Positions 12,401-23,903 of a DNA stretch of 64,000 bases are shown piece by piece (positions within the stretch are counted from its first letter, which is position 1; every line of letters begins with the position of its first letter). The position numbers were made by a program, and so were the translations under genes. Location of the stretch: contig JAHBMJ010004820.1 in the NCBI GenBank assembly GCA_018398765.1, positions 1 to 64,000 on the forward strand. The letters run 5' to 3'. The notes under the pieces are model-generated. The model was not told the origin of the DNA and did no database searches. It saw nothing but the letters and a program-made list of their open reading frames with translations. Source of the stretch: Chromera velia. Taxonomy: Eukaryota; Sar; Chromeraceae.

Positions 12401-15400
12401 CTCACTCCCTCCCTCCCTCCCTCCTGGATTGATTGCAGAAAGACGCTCTGAAGAAGCTCAACATGGGCGCTTTGAACAAGCTGGCCGTCTTCTTTGAGTC
12501 CGTCTTCTGGCCGACCAACAAGAGGCAGGGGTTCCTGGTGCCCCCCCCCCTGGAGGAGGGAGGGGATCCTTATGCCACAGAGATCTGTGCTCAGAAGGGC
12601 TTGCGTCCTCTCCGGCTGTCCTACTTCCTCTCCCTCCACCCTGACCCCGGCCTCGTGTTCCTCGTCTCGGGGGATGCCGCGATTGAAATCGAGAAGGACG
12701 AATGGACGGAAGAGATCCTGAAGACCCATGTGAGGGAATTGTTTGTTCGGTGGTATCACCCCGGACCCGTGCCTGCCATCACGGCCATCAAGGCTTCGAA
12801 GTGGCTGCAGGATCCCTGGACCCTCGGGTCCTATTCGTTCGTGCCTCCCGGATGTTCGGCACATGACATCACAGCAGCGGGTCTCCCTGCACTGACGGGA
12901 GTGGGAACGGGGGCAGTGAGGCACTCCCGTCTGTACTTCGCGGGGGAGCACACGAGCAGGCTCTGGCCAACGACAACTCATGGGGCTGCGATTTCCGGTA
13001 TGCGCATGCATTTTCTGTCAAGTCTTTCTTTATTTATTTTCTTTCTTTCGTTCTTTCGTTCGTTCTTTCTTTCTCTTTCTTTCTTTCTTTCTTTCTTTCT
13101 GTGAATAAGTCTCTTCAGCTGTCTCCATAAGAGTTCAGGGACTCAAATGTGTGAAAGAAGCACTTGAGTCTTTTCCACTTCTTTTGGGAAGTCAGACGTG
13201 ACTTCCCCGATCAGATTGCTTCCTGCTGTTCGTTTTTTTTGCCTCTCTCTCAATGCTGCACTACTACGTTTTGAATGCAAATTCAACCGAGTGATGAGAG
13301 GCACGCTGACGGACTGACCCAGGAGGCTCGACGATATGGGTGGCAACAAGAAAACGTCATGATGGTGTGGACTCATGCATATTCTTTGCACTCGTTTTCT
13401 TCCTTTCGTTCGCTCTTTAGAAGTATGTGTCTCTCTGCCTGTCTGTCTGTGTTTCCTTCCTTCTTTCCGACATACAGCCATGCATGTACGCATGGGTGCA
13501 TGCAGGCGAGCGAGAGGCCCAGAGGGTGATGGACAACGTCGAAGGAACTCCGGACAGAAAATTTATTGGAACGTGAGGCTGAATCTGGGGAGGGAGGGGG
13601 GTGAGATTTCGGGCAGTCTGCCGGTTTGTGTGACAGCTGGCTTTTGTGCATGCATGCTCCCGCCTGTCCTCCGTTTCCTTCCTGCAGTCTCGATCGAGAG
13701 AGCATGTCAACAATCAATAGAGATCCTCCCTGATAGCGTCTCTCTCTTTCTGTTTCTATGGCTGGCTGGTTTGCTTGTCCCACGTCGCCCTTCACTCACT
13801 CACTCACTCACTCGCTTGTGACCGCCTCGGCTGCTGCATGTGTGTCTGTCTTTTTCTGTCGCTACGTCCAAGGAAGTGCCCCTGATTTCTCTCTGATTTC
13901 TCGGCTGGAAGGAAGGACGAGAGAGGAGAGGAGGCATTTTTGACCGACCTTGCCTGCAGACTTGGCTGTCTGTAGTGTAGTGCTTCCTTCATTCGGTCTG
14001 CCGTGTTGTTTTTTGTCGGAAGACGGACGTTGGTTCTTTGGGTGAAGGGATTTTGAGGGGAATTCAGTAGTTTCATTCAGGGGGGGTCGGCCATCCCAAA
14101 CTCAGTGAAGGAGCCTCTTACGTTTTCTTCACTCTGGATTCTGGTGATTTTCTTCAAGCTCATTGACCTGTTCTGTTTTCGTGGAATGCAGGTGGATTCT
14201 GTGGCCCTCGAGGTTTCGGAAGTACTTCCGGCCAATGCAGGAGGCGTCGGATCACTCGCGTGGAGCGGACGACAAAAATGAGCTGGGGGAGGACCCCATT
14301 TTCCCTGCCACTGCGAAGGAGAAGGAGGGTCTTCTTCATGGCGACGTCCGGTGTGAGTTGTGCAACCAAAAGGAGCACCCGATGAGAGCCATGATGGGCG
14401 CAGTTTGGGTCGAGGAGAAACTTATGAGGGTCTTCATTCACGTCGACTGCGCGTCTCTGGGAACTCAGCAGACCGCCTACCCGATCTACACGGACGTCGA
14501 ACTCTCGAGGTAAGTGGGTAGGTAGTTGTGTCGTCCCGCCGCGTCAATCGCCTCTTTGTGACTTTTTGCTTGTTCAGAATTTGCTACACGATATCTGATT
14601 GCTATGCGAAATGACGGGATTTTTGTCTATTTTCCTGCATGTGCACCAAATGAGCATGCCAGTGTTAGTCTGCGAGTGCTCCCTCGCACATTTTACGTCT
14701 TGCGGCTGTGTGTATGGGGGCACGGCGCAAACAAGTAAGCGAGGGTTGACGGACAATATGAAAAAAGAGTGCAGCTAGAGGCTTGGGAGGATGCAGACTG
14801 ATTGATTGATTGATTGATTCGATTTGGTCATTTAGTTTGATGTCTCTCTGTGTGGGCATCTGAACATCCGCGGGGGGGGCACTGCAGGGCCGCAGACGAG
14901 AATGGAAGTTGCAATGAGACTGCTCCTGTTTGCTCAGTTTGATATTGTCTGACCTCTATTGTGTTTTTTCTGGTCTATTCTGTACCTACGCGCGCTTTGA
15001 TGCAGGGCTTTCAATGTGTCCAGGACGATTTTGGCGGCTCGGTGGGTTGACATCCATCCGAACACAAGCAGCTAGGCAGACATGCAAACAGACAGAAAAG
15101 GGAAGAAAGGGAAGTCCGGGACTGAAAGAAAGATGTTTCTCGACTCCCTCTGTTTTCCGTCTCTTTCTTTGTGATGCCTCTTTTGCTCGCTCCTTGCATT
15201 TTTGTGTATTTGGGTCCTGTTGCAGTACCGAAAGTGAGGGTTTATTAATGCGCCCAAATCTGATTGCTCTTCTCCTTCTTTTTCTGTGCCTGTCGCTTTC
15301 CTTTCTTCCCTGTTTGTTCTCTTTCTTTCCCCCAGAAGAGCGCATTCATACACTTCGGGATTCTGTGTGTTCTCATTCCTCCCTTTCCGTTTCCTGTAAA

Positions 15401-15992
15401 GTCCGACGTCGGAAGTACTCATGCAGACAGACAGACAGACAGGTAGGCAGACAGACAGAGATGGGGGTCTGGGGACGGAATCCTCAGACTCCCTGCCCTC
15501 CCCTCCCCTCCTGCCCCTTCCGGTAGGTAGACTTGGGTTGGGCTGTCTCTCTTTCCCTTCTCCATGAATACCCCTCTCTTCTCTTCTCTGTGCCTGCCTG
15601 CCTCCTTTTCTTCAGGAAGATCAAATGCTACCTCTGCCACTATTCGGGTGCGACACTGGGTCAGTTGTTTGCAGACATGCATTCATCAATCACTTTTGCT
15701 GATTGCAAGTGAAACATACAGTAAGTGAGTCGGTGAGTGAATGATAGGGGAAATATGTGAGTGAGTGTGCGGTCGAATGAGAGACGCCAGAAAAAAACGA
15801 AAAGCAGGGAAAAGGACTGATCGTCATGGGATCTCTATCGTGGAATGGAAAAAGGCACCAAATGCATTTAGTGGAGGCACCGCCGGCCTTGCTTGGTTTT
15901 CTTTTAAGCTACTTCGCTTCGCACTTCTGAAGCTCAGTCCCTTTCCGCTCCGTTCCGCCTCTCTTTTACCCATCTCTCTCTCTCTCTCTCTC

Positions 15993-16026
<34 letters not shown>

Positions 16027-16694
16027 CGAATGAAAGGAAGCGATTCGGAAAAAGTGAAGTGAAGAAAAGACGATATGGTCTGTCTGTCGGTCTGTCTGTT
16101 TCTATCACGTACGTGCAGCCTGCTCCAAGGAAGGTTGCTCCAACCACTGCCACCTCCCTTGCCTGTGGATGCACTCCGTCTGGGAACCGGTCAAGTGGGA
16201 TTTCTTCCATCACTACCTGTCAGTCAGTCAGTTAGTCAGTCAGTCAGTCAGCATACTCGTCTCTTTGTGCCTCTTTCTGCGTACGCGGGAATTTGTGTGT
16301 TCATTTATATGTGTTTGTACATTGAGTCTCTTTATCCGTTCCCTCTTCTGCCCCACAGTCGCTTCTGCGCCTTCGTTTCCTTGTGTTCTTCCATCCTCTG
16401 AGAGAGAGCTGGAAGGCAGGCAGGTATACAACAGCGCTGATCCACGCACGCATCCATCACTCCGTCTTGTCGCATCACCTTTGCTTCCTCACTCGCGAAG
16501 ACAGACAGACCACAGACCAGATTGATGGAAAGAAAGGCGGGTACTCATACAAAGTTTCTCCGCTCTGTCCCGCAAGTGCTCGGTTTTTCGATGGACCAGA
16601 AGAGAAGAAGGGTTGTGAGGTGTAGATGTAAAGGGGGAAAGACTGCCTGTCCCGGTCTCTTCGGTTTCCTGCATCCTTTTTCGCTCTTTCTCTG

Positions 16695-16731
<37 letters not shown>

Positions 16732-18204
16732 GTGTGTGTGTGTGTTCTTGCTGCTGCTGTTGTTATGCAGAGACGATCAGAAGCCCATTCTGTGCGGGAA
16801 GCACGCGTCTGAGGGTCGGCAGATCGATCGGGAGAGAGAGAAGAAACGCCAGATGCGAGTCCGCCTGGGTCGCGAGTTTCGTCAGAGAGGGGGGGCAGGG
16901 GAGAAAATGGATGAGTCAAGGAAGGAGGGGATAATGGGGAGAGAGGAGAGGCTGGAGAAGAGAACGAAGAAGAAAGAGAAAGACATGATGGACATCGATT
17001 CTTCCTCTTCCAGTTCTTCTTCAGACAGCTCCGGCAGCTCATCTTCTGAGGACGAGGATGAGGACGAGCGGCTGGACGGGGAGATGCTGTTCTCAGAAGT
17101 GGAAGCCCTCAAGGTTAGTCAGTCAGTCTGTGAGACTACGTCTCTCTCACACACACTCACACACACACATACACATACACACATGTGCACGCACAGACAG
17201 AAAGAGAACAAGGGACAGGGAGAAATGAACCTCGTCCACGTATGCCTCTATTAGCGTGTGTGCAGTACCGGATCCACCCATGCACCCATTCACTGCTGCG
17301 CTTACTTTGTTACTCTGTCAATCGCTCCGACAAATCGGCGAAGTTTCGTGTAGGCACAATTGCTCTCACAATGCAGTCTCTGATGTCTCTCTCAGAATTT
17401 CTGTTTCAAGGAGTCAAAAAGACGAGACGACCAGAAGGGAAGAGCCAACCAAGGCGTCTCTCTGTTCTTCCCCTTCCTGTCTTTCTTGTGATGTACAGCG
17501 CAAGCAAGAAGAACAATGGCTCTCAACTTTCTTGCCTGTGCGTTGTCTATCTTGCAGGCCTTCTGGAAATGGGCCAGGCCCAAGGAACCGGACGCGAGGA
17601 TGTCGACCAAACAACAAAAGAGACTGGAGAAGATCCAGGATGCGTTCGACATCGCATGCAAGAAGGAGGAAATGGCCCTGTCGGACGAGCACAAACCCGA
17701 GGCGGGTTGGGCTGCCAAAGAGAAAGCGCGGTGGGAGAAGGAGGAGAAGGAGGAAGAGCAGCTACAACGCCTGGGGTCCGAGCGTCTTCTTGGATCCTTC
17801 CGCCCCCCCCTCGAGGAACTGTACACAAACCACACGAGAGAGAGCAGAGATGCAGAGGTGGAAGTGAAGGAGAAGCAGTTTGTGGAGGTCTTCAAGCGGA
17901 GGTGGAAGAGGGTCTTCCCGTCTCAAGCCTCTTCTTCTTCTTCTGCTCAGTCCTCCAGCCCCAGCAGTGCCGCTGCCGAGCAGCAGCAGGAGGCAGATGC
18001 AGAGAGCGAGGAGTCCGAGGCAGACCCAGAGAAGCCAGAGGGGGCAGACACAAAAGACCTTTTCGAACCCGCAATGGGAAGGAGAAAGGGCAAGACGACC
18101 AGCCAGAACACGCAGCAGCCGACAAGTCAGCTGAACGCATACACAAATACACATACACACGCACACGGACACACACACGCACGGGAGGGAACATGCGCAT
18201 ACAG

Positions 18205-18241
<37 letters not shown>

Positions 18242-19071
18242 CACACAAACGCGCGCGCGCGCGCCTCCATCCGTTGTATGTTTGGTTGCGTGTCTCGTTC
18301 TCTCACGGTCCCTTCCTGTTTTTCTTCTTCTGTCGTCCCTTTCCCTTTCTCAGCTGATCGATGGATCGATAGATCTATTTATCGCCTTGCATGCATGCAG
18401 TCAGGAGAAGAACCAGGCGGAGCTGGGAGCCTCCGGAGTTTCCCCACCCTCCACAAAACACGGCCGCAGACGAGAACCAACCGTCTTCTTCTTCCTCTTC
18501 GTCTTCCTCTTCGTCGTCTGCCAACCGAGCCAACAATCATCTCCGTCAGAGCACCTCCATAGCAGCAAAGTCCAAACCCCGTGGACCCTCTGGCGGCTCC
18601 TCCGCCTCAGCCTCCGCTTCCGCCTCTGCTGCGGCGTCGCGACGCTCCAATGCCGCCCCCCCCCCTCCTGCCAGAAACGGAAGCAACTCCCTTTCTTCCT
18701 CTTCCGCCTCAGCCTCCGCTTCCGCCTCTGCTGCGGCGTCGCGACGCTCCAATGCCGCCCCCCCCCCTCCTGACAGAAACGGAAGCAACTCCCTTTCTTC
18801 CTCTTCCGCCTCAGCCTCCGCTTCCGCCTCTGCTGCGGCGTCGCGACGCTCCAATGCCGCCCCACCCCCTCCTGCCAGAAACGGAAGCAACTCCCTTTCT
18901 TCCTCTTCCGCCTCGAACGCCGCGGGGGGGCCTTCCACGGGTAACGGCTCGGCTGCGTCGACAGGCTTCGGCATGCAGAGGTCGAAAATGACGATGTCCT
19001 CCGGAGCCAGCATCATGAAAATGGGCTCTGGGGGGGGGAATCCGTACAGGAAGAAAGGGGGGGGGAAATAA
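4672..19071 (+). CDS. KDM1/polyamine-oxidase-like FAD amine oxidase with C-terminal extended PHD finger (22 exons, ~1478 aa)
   Basis: Proposed exons: 4672-4783, 4898-5210, 5878-5917, 6287-6373, 6845-6955, 7412-7516, 8299-8368, 8701-8978, 9266-9314, 9755-9789, 10184-10249, 10793-10944, 11406-11456, 11874-12171, 12439-12997, 13506-13572, 14192-14509, 15616-15659, 16119-16218, 16771-17113, 17558-18125, 18401-19071. All phases agree and the frame ends in TAA. The Rossmann motif VIGAGLAGL lies near residue 131, followed by RVGGRV and [17 protein letters not shown] near residue 603 carries the lysine equivalent to the catalytic-site lysine of LSD1 and polyamine oxidases. DPWTLGSYS and LYFAGEHTS form the C-terminal FAD site. 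Residues about 845-965 form a Cys/His-rich extended PHD module ([25 protein letters not shown]). The tail is acidic and Ser-rich. A role as a chromatin-bound lysine demethylase is inferred; polyamine oxidation is the alternative. The 35-nt exon at 9755 is the least certain. Confidence 0.88.
5839..5876. repeat. (TG)n tract ending in a splice acceptor
   Basis: A TG run in intron 2 of the amine oxidase gene runs directly into GTGCAG, the acceptor of exon 3 at 5878. Confidence 0.9.
7946..8295 (+). repeat. 10 x 35-bp minisatellite abutting a splice acceptor
   Basis: Ten copies of a 35-bp unit start at 7946, 7981 and so on to 8261. The unit begins CATTGTTCAATTG and ends TTGACTGAATTTG; a few copies read CATTTTTC or end in A. 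The last copy is followed at once by CAG (8296-8298), the acceptor of exon 7. Each unit junction reads TTTGCAT where the true acceptor reads TTTGCAG, one base away. The unit also carries a branch-point-like TTGACTGA and a T-rich tract. Confidence 0.95.
10003..10140. repeat. (TTTC)n microsatellite in intron 10 of the amine oxidase gene
   Basis: About 140 bp of TTTC repeats with occasional G interruptions, ending about 40 bp before the acceptor at 10183. It adds a very long pyrimidine tract to this intron. Confidence 0.9.
18601..18920 (+). repeat. 3 x 102-bp coding repeat at the C-terminus of the amine oxidase protein
   Basis: Three almost identical 102-bp units begin near 18601, 18703 and 18805 within the last exon. 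Each adds 34 residues: a Ser/Ala run, [12 protein letters not shown], then [11 protein letters not shown]. The period is a multiple of three, so copy number can change without breaking the frame. Confidence 0.92.
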
Positions 19072-19154
19072 GAGTGCTTGACGCTTAGTGAAACCCCTCT
19101 CTTCTTGTGTGCTCACGTGCTGGTCTGTGGGGATGCAATGGGAGAGGAGGAGGG

Positions 19155-19159
19155 NNNNN

Positions 19160-19192
<33 letters not shown>

Positions 19193-19302
19193 GGCGGGTT
19201 TGTCATCCTTTTACCGCCTGACTGGTGCAAGCTCACCGTCTCTCTCTGTGTTTCCACCAAAAGTTCTCTGTCTGTCCCTTCGGTTCCCCTTCTTTCTCTT
19301 TT

Positions 19303-19338
<36 letters not shown>

Positions 19339-19444
19339 GGCGGGTTTGTCATCCTTTTACCGCCTGACTGGTGCAAGCTCACCGTCTCTCTCTGTGTTTC
19401 CACCAAAAGTTCTCTGTCTGTCCCTTCGGTTCCCCTTCTTTCTC

Positions 19445-19484
<40 letters not shown>

Positions 19485-19830
19485 GTGTAGGGATGGGGGG
19501 GTGAGGGGCTTGCCATCCTTCTACTGCCTCACTTAGTGCAAGCTCAATGTCTCTCTCTGCATTCTTGTCGGCCCCGTTCTTTGTCTGTTCCTTTGGTTCG
19601 CCTTCTTTCTCTTTCTCCCTCTCTCTTTGTGCGTGTAGAGGTGGGGGAGTGAGGGGCTTGCCATCCTCCTAATGCCTCGCTGGTCTCTCTCTGCATTCTT
19701 GTCGGCCCCGTTCTTTGTCTGTTCCTTTGGTTCGCCTTCTTTCTCTTTCTCCCTCTCCCTCCCTCCGGTCCTTCCTCGCCCGCCCTCCTCTCTCTCTCTC
19801 TCTCTCTCGGTGAAAGGAGGCATTTATCCG
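19155..19830. repeat. ~146-bp tandem repeats with (CT)n blocks, including a 5-N gap
   Basis: Just after the amine oxidase stop codon, units beginning GTCTGGCGGGTTTG recur at 19189 and 19335. More diverged copies follow near 19485 and 19630, each preceded by a (CT)n block. Five Ns at 19155-19159 sit at the first (CT)n block, so the true copy number may be larger. No coding frame is supported. Confidence 0.85.
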
Positions 19831-21919
19831 TGCATGGTGAATGGATGAATGAATGAACGAACAATGAGTGCAAAAAGGCCTGACTCCTGGCAGTCCATTT
19901 CCATGCAAGAAGAGTATTGCACACTTCACCTCAAGCTCGTACACAGACTGCATACATGTGCCTGGAAACAACACTGAGTGGGTAGATCCTTCCGGGGTTT
20001 TCCCCTTTTGACCTTCCCTTCCTTGGCTTGACGTCAAGGTGCGTCTCTGTCCGTCTGCAAGCAACCTTTCTTCTTCCAATCCGTCAGTGGCCTTTCTTCT
20101 TCCAGTGCGCACATCTGCCCCCCTCTTTATGTTTCTACGCCGTCACTATTGCTCTGCAAGGGTTTGTTCCGCTCCGTGACTATCCGCCTTCTTCTGTATG
20201 TGTTCCACCCGTCACTATGGCTCTGCAAGGGTCAGTAACTGTCCGCTTTCATCTGTATCTCTCCCGTGCCGTCGCGATTGGTCTGTATATGTTTTGCGTC
20301 CACTCATTGACTATCCGCTTTCATCTGGACGTCTTCCACCCCCTAACGATTGGTCTGTATGTGTTTTTCCTCTGTTCTGCAAGTTTCCGCAGTATGTCTG
20401 AATGAATGTCGATGGGCCCGTCGGCCCTTCTGTCTGCAGGAACTGAAATAGAGAGAGAAGTGAAAATCCTGCTGTAATTTTAAAGTTCTGACTCTGTAAG
20501 AATAAATATTCATGTTTGGGGGTGGGGGGGTGGGCAGGGAGGGGCCTCGTGCGATGGCGATGTGATGGGTCGGCCAGAAAGAAAGAAAGAACGATTCCCT
20601 GCCGTGGACGGACCAACTAGCTGGAATATCCTTTTTTGAAGGCGTGACTGCTCGTGCATTCGATTCCGTCTGCAAAGGGGGGCAGGTAGGTGCGTGGTGG
20701 TAATCTGATGATTGCATCTGAGTGAGTGCGAAAGGGAGAATGGAATGTCAGACAGACACAAGAATCGAGAAGATCGGTCCGACTGCAACGCTGTAATTTC
20801 AACGCATGTGAAGACGGAGCATGATCAGGGTAGTCATACGTCGAGATGGATGAAGCATGCATGCAGGGGGGCGCACTTGCATGCAGAGCCCCATTCCATC
20901 CACAGGAAGGTGGCAGGCAAGTTAGTGAAAGGCACGAGAAAGCGATTGAGTCTGAATCGGTGAAGATCGGTCAATCTATCCTTCCAGTCGCGAGAAAGGC
21001 ATGCAAGTATGCCGACTGATGAACGTGCGATTCACTGGACCCTCCTTCGGACTTTCTGATAGAGAATGAAAAGAGGGGTGCACATGCTGAAAGAATGCGT
21101 GCAGAAGCGTAAAGAAGGCAGGAAGGAGCTGAAAACGGTGGTGAGTGAGACAAGATTGCGCGCTCTGAAACAACACACAGAGAATGAAGATCAAGGGGTT
21201 GCTGCCGCATCATGCGCAAGCAGGGGGATGCAGGAAAAAGAAAGGAAGACTGGAGAGACTTTTTGCTCTCCTGACTTGGCTGCACTGTATAGCATGGCAT
21301 TAATGTTCCGGGTTTTTCCTGGGGTCCACTGGCGCCCTCAAAGAGGTGAAAGGCTGCTGGCGGCTTGTTGCAGGAAGGGGTGATCGAGTGTGTGGCTTGC
21401 TGGCCTATTTAACTGAGTTAGCAGTAGCGGCATAACGTAATTAGTCGCTCTTGCAGCCAGAGCTTTGCTCAGGCCTGCATTCGAAGAGGCCTCGGACGGG
21501 GCGTCTCCAAGTCATGGACTTAATTCCAGGCTGCAATGGCAGCTTCATCACATGGCTAGAGACAAAGTCTGATCCAGCCCAGGATCCAAGTCCAGCTTGT
21601 AACGTTTGGACGCTGCTTGTCCACGGCCGATATCAATTGTCAGACACTAGATCTAATATCAAAAAGTAAAGAAAACATTGCTTCCAATTTCATATACATG
21701 CATGCACTAACATAAATTTAATTTGAGGTATGATCCTAAGTGATACCCCTAACTGACACTGGCAAGTAACTGTTTTATCTCATCAAGACTCAAGTGCTTA
21801 ATTATGCTTAATTATATGGTAACTAAGCATAACTTAATTTATTATTACAATCGAATAAACAATGAATCAAAATTTTATTCAAATACATAATTTATGGATG
21901 TAATGTAAAAAAAGACTTA
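19831..21919. other. Intergenic region
   Basis: No gene is recognised. Positions 20050-20400 hold degenerate repeats of about 80 bp built on words like GTCACTATGGCTCTGC and TGACTATCCGC. An open frame at 21066-21383 (+), rich in Lys/Glu/Arg, has no recognisable motif or splice context. Positions 21660-21919 turn AT-rich. Confidence 0.5.
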
Positions 21920-23470
21920 GGGGCCGCGCACTAAAGATTATTGGAAACCTAGTTTCCAAAGAGGTCTGGGACCCGCCCCCCCTTTTTTCTTATTTTAATT
22001 GGAAACCCCCCCCTAAATTCATGCCGTAGCACGCTCTGGGTCCGGTAAAGTTTTTTTTTGACTTTTTTTTATAAAGCTGCACAAAAAAAAATTAGAGGTG
22101 CATGCATACGCCCCCGTAACATTACGTATAACGCAAGTATCAAACCGATATGTCACCTCAGATAAGTATATAGTACAGCCTTTTCTTTGCTGACGTTCTT
22201 TTGGGCAGTGTCGCCTGTTCACATGGATTCTTGCAGAAGTATCGACAATTGAGTCAGTGAGCTAGAGAACAAAGCAGAAAGCAGGCTCAAACAGTGTTGA
22301 AGTGTTTAACAAGAAAAGGTAACCATCTCAGAGTGGTAGACTTTAATAGTATCTGATGTGTTGAAATTGGAGATCTCATGAGATCTCGTTGTAAAATCCC
22401 GTCACCGCGATGAGTGAGGAGCTTCTAGAAGCTCTCCAGCGGCCATCTGAAGAAAACGTGGTCTAGAACGCGGTAAAGCTATGGAGAACACGGTGCCTTT
22501 CTTTCCACTCAATACTCTCCGTTGCATGCCTTTCTTTCCAGTCAATGTATGCATGCTCCGGCATGCTCTCTTTCCAATCTGCAGTAACTGACGGATGGAT
22601 AGATAGATGGATGGATGGAGTGATGTATGAGGGATAAAAGGATGGATAGACAGATTGATGGATAGAGTGATGGAGTGAGTGAGGGATGCGGATTGATGGA
22701 GTGAGTGAGGGATGGATAGATGGATGGATGGATAGATGAAGTGATGGAGTGATAAAGAATGGATGGGTGGATGAAGTGCGATGAAGTGAGGGAGTGACTG
22801 ACAGATGGATGGATGGATGGATGGATAGATAAATTGATGGATGGAGTGATGTAGTGACTGAGGGATGGATTAAAGGAGTGAGTGGGGGATGGATTCATGG
22901 ATGGATAGAGTGATGCATGAGGGATGGATGGGCGGATGGAGTGAGAAAGTGACTGATATGTTGATGGATGGAAGGATAGATAGATAAATTGATGGATGGA
23001 GTGATGGAGTGAGTGAGGGATGGATGGATGAATGGAATAATGCATAAGGGATGGATGGGTAGATGGAGTGAAGAAGTGACTGATAGGTTGATGGATAGAT
23101 AGATAAATTGATAGATGGGTGGATGGAGTGAGGGAGTGACTGAGAGGTGAATAGATGAATGGATGGATGGATCGATAAATTGATGGATGGAGTGATGTAG
23201 TGAGTGAGGGATGGATTGATGGAGTGAGGGATGGATTGAAAGAGTGAGTGAGGGATAGATAGAAAGAGGCACCTCTAAGTTTCCTCCTCGATGCGAGCCA
23301 TTCTAGAAGTCTGAGGCGATGTTGAACTTACTGATCGGTGTGTTAACACTTTCAATCATTTGAGGGGGAGGGGTTCTTAAGGGGGTCTGACCTAGGCAGT
23401 CGACAAATTGGAAACAACCCCCCCCCCCCTTTGGAAACTAGGTTTCTAATAATCTTTAGTACGCGGTCCC
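21920..23470. mobile_element. Non-autonomous PIF/Harbinger-like DNA transposon (1551 bp)
   Basis: Terminal inverted repeats of 42 bp lie at 21920-21961 and 23429-23470. The left one starts GGGGCCGCGCACTAAAG; the right one, inverted, starts GGGACCGCGTACTAAAG. The element is flanked on both sides by TTA (21917-21919 and 23471-23473). A 3-bp TTA/TWA duplication plus GGG-starting termini is typical of PIF/Harbinger elements. There is no transposase frame. The interior holds a large GATG-based array, so the element is non-autonomous. Confidence 0.8.
22577..23270. repeat. GATG/GATA/GAGT tetranucleotide array inside the transposon
   Basis: About 700 bp built from GATG, GATA, GAGT and related tetramers in higher-order blocks (for example GATGGATGGAGTGATG). 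The minus-strand open frames rich in His, Pro, Ser and Ile are repeat translations. Confidence 0.9.
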
Positions 23471-23903
23471 TTAATTTTAAAAAAGAATCTACATTGATTC
23501 TACAAGTATTGTTCATCATCTTCATAAGCAGCAGCAGCAAGCAGTATCACAGTGGTATTATTAAATACCAGCGGCCTATAATTAGGCGTCTAGCGTTTAA
23601 CAAATCAGCACCGGCAGTACTAGGCAGTACAGTCTACTGTACAGACTGCCAGTGTGCAGTTTCAATTAATAAACCAAACTCCGAGTCGCTCATGTTTCAC
23701 ATAGGTATAGCAGAACAGTTGAAAACACATCCCATCAACCAGTATCACTCATGTGTACGCATGCCTTACAATGCAGAAGTAGAAAAAAAAAAAAAGCCAC
23801 GTGTTTGAATAAATTTAATATCAAATCGTTTTTATTATACTGCTGCATTGCTCTTTTATTTGTTTCGATGACTTGCGCTTACAATGAAGACCCCTGACAC
23901 CAT

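Noticed and set aside
21066-21383. Short Lys/Glu-rich plus-strand frame as a gene
   Set aside because: No motif, no clear splice or promoter context, and comparable frames occur on the opposite strand.
22542-23272. Ser/Pro/His-rich minus-strand frames inside the Harbinger-like element as a transposase
   Set aside because: They translate the GATG array and show no DDE-type motif.
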